From positions 248,001-312,000 of the forward strand of contig NZ_FZNY01000001.1 of NCBI RefSeq assembly GCF_900188275.1: a stretch of 64,000 nt of DNA. The letters are read 5' to 3'. The stretch is from Dokdonia pacifica. Its GTDB lineage: Bacteria; Bacteroidota; Bacteroidia; Flavobacteriales; Flavobacteriaceae. Every line of letters begins with the position of its first letter. Within the stretch, counting starts at the first letter, position 1. This document shows, one piece after another, positions 43,831 to 53,600 of this stretch. A program made the translations under genes and the position numbers. The notes below the pieces were generated by a model. It saw only the letters and a list, made by a program, of their open reading frames with translations, was not told where the DNA came from and searched no databases.

Positions 43831-45141
43831 TCATTCATGTAGCAAATCAATTAAAAGTGCTGCACTCCAAGAGAAATTATTCCCTCCATAGGCTCTACTA
43901 TCTCCAGATGGCAATTCTTTTCTAGCATCAAAATATTCATAAAATCCTGAAGTCTCTATAAGACTAATAGAATCCATTTTTACAATGGCCGCAGCTTCTT
44001 CAAAACCGTATCGCTTAAGTCCTTTATAAAGTATCCAATTCAAGTTCATCCATATAGGGCCTCGCCAATACTTTTTAGGGTTATATAAGGGACTTGTTGG
44101 ATCAAAAGAAGCGCAGAGGTATTGTCCTTCTCCTCTAAATTTTTGCAACAACACGTTTAAAAGTTGCTTTGCCTGATCTTCATTAGGAATCCCAGCATAC
44201 AAAGGAGCAAAAGAAGAAGAGGTGATATAGGGCATCGGTTGATCATTTCTCATATCATAATAGATATAAGCCCCTAATGTCTCATCAAATAGTTTTTCAT
44301 TAAACCTTGCTATACTTTTGGCTTGATATTTTTTGAGATAAGCAATTTTTTCTTCATTATTCCCAATACGCTCATATAGTGCTATTAAAGATTCATTAGA
44401 TTTAATAAGCATTGCATTAAAAAGAGGATCTTGTATTAATAAGGGAGAATGTGCTGCTATTTTTTGATCGTTATACTGATGTGATTTTGCAATCTCGATA
44501 ATATGTAAATAGTGATTGTATTCTCTATTTGAAGGTCTTTGCGATGGGTCTACATGTGTGGTATCTCTTCGTTCAAAAGTATATTCAGGAGCTTCAACAT
44601 CTTCCCATATTTCATCCCAAACTGGAGAGTTATCTGTTCCCGATTCCCAATTGTGATAGATATACACCAACCCTTCTTGATGAGGGTCTCTGTTTTTATA
44701 GAAATACACATGATTAGCAAACACCTTATCAATATGTGCTTTTATAAAAGAGAGCATATCACTATCATCTTTTGAGATTCTCAACATTTCTTCAAGCACA
44801 AACCCCAATACAGGAGGCTGCGTCATTCCAGTAGTTTTATACTTTTTTGAGGACAAAGGATGTAAATGAGATTGATGAAAATCTGCTCCTGGAAAATAAG
44901 TATCACTCTCATTATGGAAAACTATATGAGGAACAAATCCATTTTCCCATTGCGCATCTAGTAGTGTGGCAATTTCTTGCTTTGCTTTTGTAGTATTATA
45001 ATGAGCTAACCCTATCGCAATAAACCCTGAATCCCATTTCCACTGAAAAGGATATAATCCTTTACTTGGAATGGTGAACCCACCCTCTTGATAGTTTGCA
45101 TCTAATACCTGTTTTGCCCTTTCTAGTAACGCTTCTTTCAT
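43831..45141 (-). CDS. GH63-like hydrolase, probable glucosyl/mannosylglycerate hydrolase
   Basis: The 436-residue, signal-less protein has the (alpha/alpha)6 text of the GH63/MGH1-like group: GLYPFQWKWDSGFIAIGLAH, WENGFVPHIVFH, WESGTDNSPVWDEIW and YWRGPIWMNLNWILYKGL. Candidate catalytic acids are D170 (in ESGTDNS) and E402 (in GFYEYFDA), in positions comparable to those of known mannosylglycerate and glucosylglycerate hydrolases. It is followed by a symporter and a glycerate kinase, exactly what such a hydrolase would need. Trehalase-like or kojibiose-type activity cannot be excluded. It is divergent from a LacI-type regulator. Confidence 0.85.
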   Translation of the reverse strand: MKEALLERAKQVLDANYQEGGFTIPSKGLYPFQWKWDSGFIAIGLAHYNTTKAKQEIATLLDAQWENGFVPHIVFHNESDTYFPGADFHQSHLHPLSSKKYKTTGMTQPPVLGFVLEEMLRISKDDSDMLSFIKAHIDKVFANHVYFYKNRDPHQEGLVYIYHNWESGTDNSPVWDEIWEDVEAPEYTFERRDTTHVDPSQRPSNREYNHYLHIIEIAKSHQYNDQKIAAHSPLLIQDPLFNAMLIKSNESLIALYERIGNNEEKIAYLKKYQAKSIARFNEKLFDETLGAYIYYDMRNDQPMPYITSSSFAPLYAGIPNEDQAKQLLNVLLQKFRGEGQYLCASFDPTSPLYNPKKYWRGPIWMNLNWILYKGLKRYGFEEAAAIVKMDSISLIETSGFYEYFDARKELPSGDSRAYGGNNFSWSAALLIDLLHE

Positions 45142-45264
45142 ATGTAATACACTTCACAGAAAGATGACACGTCCATATGCATTACATCTTCTGTATTTTT
45201 AAGGAGTACTTAAAATTATAAGAATATCTTATTGGCATTACAGAAATAGCTTCAAAAATGTATT

Positions 45265-45274
45265 CAAACGTTTG
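45265..45274. promoter_or_regulatory. Putative LacI-family operator in the divergent promoter
   Basis: The sequence caaacgtttg is a perfect palindrome centred on CG. It lies between the GH63-like gene and the lacI-type gene, 45 nt before the proposed regulator start, next to a proposed -33 TTG. Confidence 0.6.
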
Positions 45275-45283
45275 CGGGAATAA

Positions 45284-45313
45284 TTGCAGAATTCTTTTTT
45301 TGACCTATCTTTA
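45284..45313 (+). promoter_or_regulatory. Putative promoter of the LacI-type regulator
   Basis: TTG (45284-45286), 19 nt, then TATCTTTA (45306-45313) fits the Bacteroidota -33/-7 promoter with a one-base deviation from TAnnTTTG. The start of RNA would be about at the ATG at 45320, giving a leaderless message. Confidence 0.5.
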
Positions 45314-45319
45314 ATTCTT

Positions 45320-46345
45320 ATGAATAAAAGAAAAGCAACGACACTCAAAGAAATTGCAAAAAAGTTAGACATCTCTATCTCTACGGCATCAAGAGCATTA
45401 AATAACCATCCGGACATTAGTGATGCTACTAAAGAAAAGGTACAGCAACTTGCAGAAAAACTACACTATTCTCCTAACTTATTTGCGCAGGGTTTTAGAA
45501 CACAACGAAGTCATATTTTGGGGGTAATTGTTCCTAATATTGCGCATTATTTTACATCAACAATTCTAAAAGGCATTCTTGAAGAAGCAGAAACAAAAGG
45601 ATATAAAGTCATTGTCTCAGAGTCTAACAACAATGAAAACAAACAATCAGAAATGCTACGCACTATGAGTCAGTTTGGAGTAGATGGTATCCTATTAGCC
45701 TTATCACGTAAAACAACATCTGTAGATAGCATTCTCAACACCTTAGATACAGTTCCCTTAGTACTTTTTGATAAAGTCTCTCATAAAATTCCATGTACAC
45801 AAGTAGTTGTAGACGAAGAAATAGCCGCTTTTAATGCTGTAGAACATCTCATCAATACTGGCAAAAAACGTATTGCTATTATTAAGGAAACAGAAAACTC
45901 ATTCAATTCAGAAAAAAGATTTGCGGGATATCTAAGAGCACTAAAAGAACATCATATTGAGGTAGATAAAAAAATAATCTTAAGTACAGAAGATGTTTCA
46001 TTATACAAAGGACGTATGATGACCAATATCTTATTAAGTCTTAAGGAAAGACCTGATGCAATTTTTGCTATTACAGATACCGCTGCTATTGGAGCTATTA
46101 AAGCCTTGCATAAATACAACATAAAAATACCTGAAGAGATTGCTGTTGTAGGATTTAGTAATTCCATACATGCTACCATCATACAACCATCACTTACAAC
46201 TGTAGATCAACCTGGGGAAAAAATTGGAAAAACAGCCGTCACGTATTTAATCAAAGAGATTGAAAGCAACAAAAATGAAATAACCACAAAAACAGTTACT
46301 GTAAAAACACATCTTATCGTTAGAGATTCTTCTTTTAAAGTATAG
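45320..46345 (+). CDS. LacI-family transcriptional regulator
   Basis: The 341-residue product has the helix-turn-helix at its very start (KATTLKEIAKKLDISISTAS then RALNNHPDIS) and a periplasmic-binding-protein-like ligand domain (HILGVIVPNIAHYFTSTIL and NGILLAL-like text, ending VGFSNSIHATIIQPSLTTVD). I choose the ATG at 45320 (MNKRKATTLKEIA) rather than the in-frame ATG at 45284, since the latter would add 12 residues before the HTH and put the -33/-7 elements inside the gene. The divergent GH63 operon is its likely target; the ligand may be glucosyl/mannosylglycerate or a breakdown product (inference). Confidence 0.93.
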   Translation: MNKRKATTLKEIAKKLDISISTASRALNNHPDISDATKEKVQQLAEKLHYSPNLFAQGFRTQRSHILGVIVPNIAHYFTSTILKGILEEAETKGYKVIVSESNNNENKQSEMLRTMSQFGVDGILLALSRKTTSVDSILNTLDTVPLVLFDKVSHKIPCTQVVVDEEIAAFNAVEHLINTGKKRIAIIKETENSFNSEKRFAGYLRALKEHHIEVDKKIILSTEDVSLYKGRMMTNILLSLKERPDAIFAITDTAAIGAIKALHKYNIKIPEEIAVVGFSNSIHATIIQPSLTTVDQPGEKIGKTAVTYLIKEIESNKNEITTKTVTVKTHLIVRDSSFKV

Positions 46346-46411
46346 AGGTTATTACCGTTTTCCATTTTCTAAAAAATCAATATAAGTGTATAGAAAAAGC
46401 ATCACAACTGC

Positions 46412-46419
46412 TACCTTTG
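46412..46419 (+). promoter_or_regulatory. Putative -7 box of the ABC ATPase gene
   Basis: TACCTTTG matches TAnnTTTG and ends 7 nt before the ATG at 46427, so the RNA probably starts at or next to the start codon. Confidence 0.55.
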
Positions 46420-46426
46420 CAATTAT

Positions 46427-47386
46427 ATGCTTCGTATTACCAATGTATCTTATAGCATTTCTGATAGGTTTTCCTTACAGAATCTAAACCTTCAGATAGA
46501 AGAAGGCACACACGTTTCTATCATTGGAGAAAGTGGCTGTGGAAAAACCACTTTACTAAAATTAATTTACGGTCTTTATGACACCGATACGGGCACTATC
46601 TTTTGGAAAGACCACCAGATCACAGGGCCTAAAGATCATTTAGTACCTGGCATGCCATTTATAAAACACCTTTCTCAAGATTTTGATTTGATGCCCTTTA
46701 TTTCGGTAGAAGAGAACATTAAAAAATTTCTGTCGCGTTTATACCCAAAAGAAAGTGAGCAACGCACCCAAGAATTATTAGAGGTGGTGGAGATGTCCGC
46801 TTTCGCGAAAGCGCATGTAAAAACACTCTCTGGAGGACAGAAACAGCGAGTTGCACTAGCGCAATCTCTCGCTAAAGAGCCTAAAATTTTATTGCTTGAC
46901 GAACCCTTTTCTCACATTGATAATTTTAGAAAAAACAGACTGCGAAGAAAACTCTTTTCATACTTAAAAAAACAACATATTACCTGTATCGTAGCGACTC
47001 ATGATAGTACCGATATTCTGTCTTATATGGACCAGACAATTGTGATTAGAGAAGGTGAAATTATTGCAAATGCACCTACAAGAGAGCTCTACAAAAACCC
47101 AAAAACTCATTATATCGCTTCGCTTTTTGGAGAAGTAAATGAGATTCCTGCTCATTGGCTAGACACTACAATCACAGACTCTAATACACTAGCATTACTA
47201 TATCCTTATCAAATTATTGCAGCAAACACCGGACTTGATGTAACTGTAAAACAAAGTTATTTTAAAGGCGGATACTATCTAATAGAAAGTATGCATAATG
47301 ACACCCCTATCTTTTTTGAGTCTTCAAAAGAATACTTCCCTTCTGATCAAATAAAACTTGCACTAAAGACTCTCTTGATGGACTAA
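46427..47386 (+). CDS. ABC transporter ATP-binding protein (orphan)
   Basis: The 319-residue ATPase has Walker A GESGCGKTT (34-42), signature LSGGQKQR (134-141), Walker B LLLDEPFSHID (155-165) and an H-loop VATHDS. The C-terminal 100 residues (after about 215) form an extension that resembles a regulatory or TOBE-like domain of import ATPases. No permease or binding protein is adjacent, so the partner is elsewhere. The CGCGAAAGC palindrome encodes SAFAKA directly before the signature loop. The 3' end overlaps the convergent methyltransferase-like gene by 24 nt. Confidence 0.92.
   Translation: MLRITNVSYSISDRFSLQNLNLQIEEGTHVSIIGESGCGKTTLLKLIYGLYDTDTGTIFWKDHQITGPKDHLVPGMPFIKHLSQDFDLMPFISVEENIKKFLSRLYPKESEQRTQELLEVVEMSAFAKAHVKTLSGGQKQRVALAQSLAKEPKILLLDEPFSHIDNFRKNRLRRKLFSYLKKQHITCIVATHDSTDILSYMDQTIVIREGEIIANAPTRELYKNPKTHYIASLFGEVNEIPAHWLDTTITDSNTLALLYPYQIIAANTGLDVTVKQSYFKGGYYLIESMHNDTPIFFESSKEYFPSDQIKLALKTLLMD
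46796..46815. repeat. CGCGAAAGC palindrome, copy 13 (in ABC ATPase)
   Basis: The core gctttcgcgaaagc is intact. It encodes SAFAKA eight residues before LSGGQ. Confidence 0.95.
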
Positions 47387-48037
47387 GAGTATTTGGTAAG
47401 CATCTATTAATACTTCCCATCCTTTCTGTTCCATATAGGGAACCACTGTTTTTCCTTTTCCGCCTCCAGGCAATCCACAATCATCTATTAATACAATAGT
47501 ATCTTTATGTAATTGCGACTCAATAGCCATAAATTCTTTTAAGTGATGCTCTTGGCTTTTTAGTTGGATATCTGTGTCTACACGACAATAATCATAACTA
47601 TCTAAATATAGAAAATCTACGGTTTCTTCAAATGCATCTAAGAATTGTAAAGAGTCATCTAACACAACAGTAACCGTATCTTGAAGTTCTTGGTTTTTTA
47701 CCTCTACGCTACACTCTTTTACAGCACTTTCATTAATATCTACAGAAAATAATTTTGCATTATTTTCCATAGCCCATTTCCCAAAAACAAACGTACCCGC
47801 GCCATCTCCTCTTGTCGCAGACAATCCATTTCTAGAAGTTCCGGTTTCTACAATATTCTTTGCATTTCGTTCTGATAATAACTGAAGTGTTTTTGCAAAA
47901 GTATCTCTGCGGCGTCTAAAATTATACTTGAACGGCATAAAAGGGTATAGCGATTTATGCTTTAAAAACTTGAATGAATAATGGGTTAAAAGTCCTAAGA
48001 ATGCAGCAATTCCTAGGTACATTAGAAAATAATCCAT
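47363..48037 (-). CDS. SAM-dependent methyltransferase-like protein with N-terminal membrane segment
   Basis: The 224-residue protein starts with a hydrophobic segment (YFLMYLGIAAFLGLLTHY) and continues with a Rossmann-like domain: IVETGTSRNGLSATRGDGAG (motif I-like), LFSVDINESAVKEC (acid at the end of strand 2), and DFLYLDSYDYCRVD, with VLIDDCGLPGGGKGK later. This is the class I methyltransferase fold as seen in TylF-like and similar small families. The substrate is unknown. It is convergent with the ABC ATPase and divergent from the barrel gene. Confidence 0.75.
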   Translation of the reverse strand: MDYFLMYLGIAAFLGLLTHYSFKFLKHKSLYPFMPFKYNFRRRRDTFAKTLQLLSERNAKNIVETGTSRNGLSATRGDGAGTFVFGKWAMENNAKLFSVDINESAVKECSVEVKNQELQDTVTVVLDDSLQFLDAFEETVDFLYLDSYDYCRVDTDIQLKSQEHHLKEFMAIESQLHKDTIVLIDDCGLPGGGKGKTVVPYMEQKGWEVLIDAYQILLVHQESL

Positions 48038-48168
48038 GTATAGTAAGAGAGGTTAGTTAGGCTGCGAATGTACTCTAAATTATATACACCAAATAATTAA
48101 TCATCTTATTCATTTTAATTAAAAACTAAAAAACACTTCACTCATTCAAACAACTACTTCACTCATTG

Positions 48169-48203
48169 TTTGTTTTTATCTGCCAAGAGTCAAATTACTT
48201 TTG
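48169..48203 (+). promoter_or_regulatory. Putative promoter of the barrel/macroglobulin pair
   Basis: TTTG at 48169-48172 and TACTTTTG at 48196-48203 fit the Bacteroidota -33/-7 elements, although the spacing of 23 nt is a little long. The start codon follows 23 nt later. Confidence 0.45.
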
Positions 48204-48226
48204 GTCACATCTAAAACAATCAACTC

Positions 48227-50635
48227 ATGAGGAGTATACTACTTATAAGCACTTTACTAATTACCTCCCTTGTTTTTTCACAAAGAGGCACCATTACTGG
48301 AACATTAGAAGAAGAAGGTGGGCCATTACCTGGTGCAACTATTATGGTAAAAGGAACCTTAAACGGCACTCAAACTGACTTTGATGGTAACTACTCGATA
48401 GAATGTAATGTAGGAGATATTCTAGTGATCGATTACATAGGATTTGTCACAAGAGAAATTGTAGTAACAGCAGCTATGTTTGGCGGTGATGGCATTGCGT
48501 ATAGTGCTCCTAAAGTAGAAGTAAAACCTATACAAAATAGTGCGTATGCTAATGCTCTGAAAAAACAAAAAACAGGTAATCTCTTTCCTAATATTGCAAG
48601 TACACCTTATACCTACACAAAAGAAACTGGGTATCGTTCGTTCTCAAGAATACAAAATATCAACACCAAAAAAAATGTCGTATACCTCACCTATTTCAAA
48701 CCAGACATTTATATAGATGGAAGTTTAAATAACAAACTAGCTATTAAAAATATTCAATCTGGTAATTTACCTAATAATCAGAATACACTTTTTCAAACGG
48801 TGTTTAGAAATAATCATGATGCACGTTTTTCAATAGTCTCTGAAAAATTTCAAAGTACCATCAATGCATCATTATCCACAGGGCGCAATCTATATAACAG
48901 TAATAGTACTACAGAAAAAGCTGTAAGCGGATTATTTGGTTACGAAAGTAAAATCCCTTTAACTATTAGAGTAAACGCATCCTCACATATAGATAACCTT
49001 GCAAACATAAATGGATTCCAAAACCTATTGATTCAGAATCAATTTATTGAACCTACAAATGCGCTAGATACAACAGCATCACTTTTAAATACCACTAGAA
49101 GTAAAAAAACACAAAATCATTTTGATTCTTCTTTGACGGCTTCATATTCGATCATAGATGAAATAGATTTAGAATCTCAATCCAGCATTACGATAGATAC
49201 CGCTAGAGAGCAGTATGAAGCTCAAGCTGGCACCCTAGGTTTTGAAAATGCATATACCTCAACAAAAGAAATAACCACACATCAATTTCAATCGAATCTT
49301 TCTGCAAACACAGATTTTTATATCTCAGATTGGATTGGAGTAGATACCAGTACAAATGGGAAATATATATTTAACCGTCTTGATTATAATTTTATAGAAC
49401 GCAATGGCGATATACCACTTCGTATTCCAAATGATCTCACAAAACAAGTATTCGAATTAAAAAACAATGCGACTATAGACTATGATAACTTTCTATTTCT
49501 TACACTGTCTAATGTAAGCTACACAAGTTCTATTCAAGAAAGTGATTGGTGGATCCCACAAGCTATGCTATCATTTGTACCTACAGCAGCTTTTTATGAC
49601 ATACGATCTAATTTCTTTAACTACGCAAATCTCTCTGTACGATATGGAGAAACTGTAAAAGATAGCCCTTTACTATATCGTAACTATAGCCATAATGCAC
49701 TTGCAATCACTCCTGAAAATGTAACTCAATTTTCAAATAGAATAGACTTATTTTTTAATCCTGATCTTCAATTAGAACAAGGGAAAAGTTTTGAAGTTGC
49801 AGCATCTTTTAAATTTATAAGACATCGATTGTTACTTGATATCGCTTATACAGAAGAGGAGAATGAAAAAGGCGTGTTTCCCATATTAGAAGGAGGTACA
49901 TTTAATCTAAAAAATAGCGCAAACACCTCATTTCATGGCTTAGACATAGAACTCACGTCTGACCACATTAAAAGCTATGATGACAACTTTAATTGGAGTA
50001 CAAGTGTTTCGCTTTCGCGAAAGCGTATAAAAGTATCTAAGCTCTTAATAGATCAACCAAGAATACCTGTTTCTGGGTTTTCTACAATCAACACAAACTT
50101 AATTGAAGGAGCATCTCCAGGAGTTATCGTAGGGACTGCATTTGCAAGAGGTGAAGACAATACCATTCTCACAGATGAAAATGGAAACGCATTGGTAGCA
50201 GATCAACCGCAAATTATAGGAGATCCCATTCCTGATTATAATATAGGACTTTCAAATACTTTTTCTTATAAACGATTTGAATTAGGCTTTACGCTAGACT
50301 ATCAAAAAGGAGGAGACATTTGGAACGGAACCCAAAAAGCCATAGAAGGTTTTGCAGGTATCGATGAGAGCTTTATTGAAGATGGGACTTATCTAAATCT
50401 TAAGTCAATTACTGCCTCTTATGAATTTATTGATAAAAACAGTAACCGCACACACGACCCATTTATTACGTCATTAAAATTAAGTGTATACACTCATAAT
50501 ATCGCTACTTGGAGTGCTTTTAAAGGTGCTACTCCATACAGTACATTTTTTGATGGCGCAAGTAGTCAAGGATTCAACTTTTTTAATACGCCCATCACTT
50601 CTCAAACGGGTATCCAAATCATTGCAAAAATATAA
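48227..50635 (+). CDS. SusC-like outer-membrane beta-barrel protein without a recognisable plug
   Basis: The 802-residue protein has a signal peptide (MRSILLISTLLITSLVFS, then Gln) and a carboxypeptidase-regulatory-like domain (about 22-85: GTITGTLEEEGGPLPGATIM and DFDGNYSIE ... VIDYIGF), as SusC/RagA proteins do. After it the plug is missing: there is no RGxxS, VDGVP or NGVIxVxT text. Residues about 150-190 (DIYIDGSLNNK) might be a remnant. The rest looks like the SusC barrel with alternating strands, ending in FINTPITSQTG-like aromatic text and a final short strand. The next gene, 4 nt downstream, carries a full plug. A CGCGAAAGC palindrome encodes LSRKR in a strand. Confidence 0.85.
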   Translation: MRSILLISTLLITSLVFSQRGTITGTLEEEGGPLPGATIMVKGTLNGTQTDFDGNYSIECNVGDILVIDYIGFVTREIVVTAAMFGGDGIAYSAPKVEVKPIQNSAYANALKKQKTGNLFPNIASTPYTYTKETGYRSFSRIQNINTKKNVVYLTYFKPDIYIDGSLNNKLAIKNIQSGNLPNNQNTLFQTVFRNNHDARFSIVSEKFQSTINASLSTGRNLYNSNSTTEKAVSGLFGYESKIPLTIRVNASSHIDNLANINGFQNLLIQNQFIEPTNALDTTASLLNTTRSKKTQNHFDSSLTASYSIIDEIDLESQSSITIDTAREQYEAQAGTLGFENAYTSTKEITTHQFQSNLSANTDFYISDWIGVDTSTNGKYIFNRLDYNFIERNGDIPLRIPNDLTKQVFELKNNATIDYDNFLFLTLSNVSYTSSIQESDWWIPQAMLSFVPTAAFYDIRSNFFNYANLSVRYGETVKDSPLLYRNYSHNALAITPENVTQFSNRIDLFFNPDLQLEQGKSFEVAASFKFIRHRLLLDIAYTEEENEKGVFPILEGGTFNLKNSANTSFHGLDIELTSDHIKSYDDNFNWSTSVSLSRKRIKVSKLLIDQPRIPVSGFSTINTNLIEGASPGVIVGTAFARGEDNTILTDENGNALVADQPQIIGDPIPDYNIGLSNTFSYKRFELGFTLDYQKGGDIWNGTQKAIEGFAGIDESFIEDGTYLNLKSITASYEFIDKNSNRTHDPFITSLKLSVYTHNIATWSAFKGATPYSTFFDGASSQGFNFFNTPITSQTGIQIIAKI
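50008..50027. repeat. CGCGAAAGC palindrome, copy 14 (in barrel gene)
   Basis: The sequence ttcgctttcgcgaaagcgta carries one full arm and most of the other. It encodes SLSRKR in the barrel. Confidence 0.95.
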
Positions 50636-50639
50636 ACTC

Positions 50640-53600
50640 ATGATAAAGAAATATGTATATACCTTATTGTTGATATGCGTAAGTGCTATAACATTAGGTC
50701 AAGAAGAGCTATTAGGTATAAGTGAAGCTGATTATATTGAAAAAACGTATACTCATACAGATCGTCCTTTCTATTTTCCTGGAGAAACAATTTGGTTTAA
50801 AACCTATATAACCAATGCGCATCAAGAAATAACATCCTTAAGCGATATTGTTTATGTAGAGCTTCTATCTCCAGAAGGAAATAGCATTCAAAAAGGAGAA
50901 TACCGTATTCAAAATGGGTATGCCTATGGCCAATTTAGTCTTAATGCTGATTGGGTAGGTGGTATATACACTATAAAGGCATATACCAAATGGATGCTTA
51001 ATAATGGAAATGCTTCTTTATTCTCCAAAAAAATTACTGTTCAAAAGATAGTAGAGCCTCGCTTGCAGATGAAATTTGACTTTAAAAAAGAAGCCTACGG
51101 ACCAGGAAGTAATGTGCAAGCTACAGTCGTATTAAAAGACCTAGAAAACAATGTGCTAAAAAACAAAAAGTGTTCTTACACATTACGTATAGGAGGAAAA
51201 ACACTCTCAAAAAATGAGGTCATCTCTGATGATGAAGGTAAATTAGCTATAGCATTTTTATTACCTGAAAATTTAAATACAACAGATGCTATTGTAAATG
51301 TACTCATACCTCACTTGGGGAATACAGAATCTATTTCAAGAAGTATTCCTGTAACATTAGATAATATTGATCTACAATTTCTTCCAGAAAGCGGCGTGCT
51401 TTTAGAAGGCTATAAAAATACCATTGCTTTTAAAGCTACAAATGCATATGGGAAACCAGCAGATATACGTGGGGTTATTAAAAATACACAAGGAGAAATT
51501 GTGGCTAATTTTAATAGTTTTCATAATGGCATGGGAAGCTTTGAACTTACCCCTAAAAATGGAGCGCATTACACAGCTCATATCTATGAACCTTTTACAT
51601 CTAAAATCATCTATACTATTCCTGAAGCGCAAAACCAAGGAATTAGCATTCACCTTGATCATATAGAGAATGAACTCGCAACTTTTACGGTCACAAGTTC
51701 CAAAAATCAAAAAGTAGAATGGTGTGCGAGTGATGTAAAACAAACATTATATAATGATCAAATTCAACTTAAAAAAGGAACACAACAACTTGTCGTAAAT
51801 ATAAATGACTTCCCACAGGGTATTACAAAATTTACAATCCAAACTATAAATGGTCGCTTTATTGCAGAACGTCTTGCTTTTTTAAATTATAATAGAAAGC
51901 TATCTATTGAGATCACTACAGATAAAACATCTTATAGCACTCGCGAGAAAGTTCAAGTAGCTATTCTCACAAAAGATCAAAATGGCAAACCCGTTCCTTC
52001 CAATTTATCACTTGCTGTTGTAGACAATAAGCTTATGAGTTTTGCAGATGACAGACAAGACAACATAGCCTCTTACTTACTTATGTCTAGCGAACTAAAA
52101 GGGAGTATTTACAAGCCTAATTTTTACTTTAATCCAAAAGAAGACAAAGCAGAAAAGGCTTTAGATTATGTATTACTCACGCATGGTTGGAGAAGTTATT
52201 TAACCGAAAAAATAGGAGATGTTCACACAGCACAATACCCACCTGAAAATTTCTCTATTCAAACTGGCGTTGTTATCAACCAAAAGAATGAGCCTACTCC
52301 GGCCAAGCTATTGTTATTTGACACTTATGGTGATGATGTATTACCATTTAACACCAATAATAAAGGAGAATTTTTCTTTAAAATGGTAGATGGTGTACAT
52401 TATACATTACTTGCATATAATGACGCAGGAGACAAGTTGACTATTATATCAGGAAGTGTACATAGTACCAATAATTGGGAAGAATTAAGAAGGCAAGAAG
52501 AAAAAAATAAAAAACAAGAAGAAATCGCCACAAAAAAACTAGCAAAGCCTACGGCAAAACCGATAACTAAGAAAGTTGTCAAAAAAGATAAAACTGCTTC
52601 CAAAAATGTCTCTACTATTTTACAATCAGACAATCAACTGGATGAAGTTGTTGTTACTGCACAAGGAATACGAAGAGAGAAAAAAGCACTTGGATATGCC
52701 GTAAGTGAAGTTTCGGGTGAAGATGTAGGAACCGAAGGGGATGTAGGGCGAATTTTATCTGGAAAAGCAAGTGGTGTAGCAATTACAAATCAAAGCGGTT
52801 CTTCAGGTAATGCAACTAATGTGGTGATAAGAGGGTACAACTCTATAAGTGGTAATAATCAAGCTCTCTTTATAGTTGATGGTGTTCCCTACACAGAAAG
52901 CATTGATAGATCATTAAATCTTGACCCTAATAACATAGAGTCTATAAACATTTTAAAAGGATTAGCAGCAACAACATTATATGGTACCGCAGGCAGAAAT
53001 GGCGTTATTATTGTAAACACAAAAAACAATAGATACTATTCCTCATATGGGAAAAAGAGACTTAATAATTCTAAGTATCGTAATTATGTAATACAGAAGT
53101 TCTCTTCTCAAAATTATAGATACTATACCCCAAGTAAGAAGTTTTATGTTCCTGTATATGACAACACGATTCAACTCTCTGAAGAGCGTACCGATTTTAG
53201 ACAAACTATCTATTGGAATCCTATAGTACAAACAGGTAATGATGGGAAAGCTACTTTACATTATTACAATTCTGATGCGGTTACTTCTTTTAACATTATT
53301 GCAGAAGGCATCAGTGCCTCTGGAGAAGTAGGGCGTAAAGAATCATCTTATCATGTTATAAATCCTATTACGGTTGATTATAAAACACCGGCATATATGT
53401 CTGTAGGTGATGAAGTCCTTTTGAATGTATCTATACAAAATAACACAGAGGAGCTTATTACTGGTATTTTTTCTATAGACTTACCTAAAGAGATACAGTT
53501 TTCAAAAAATTATGTTCCTCAAGAAATAACAATAGCACCAAAAAGTTTTACCCCAGTATATATCCCAATTCGTACGATTCAAAAATCTGAAGAAGCAATC

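Noticed and set aside
50484-50639. The longer in-frame start of the macroglobulin gene at 50484
   Set aside because: It lies in the end of the barrel gene in another frame; the ATG at 50640 gives a clean signal peptide and a 4-nt gap.
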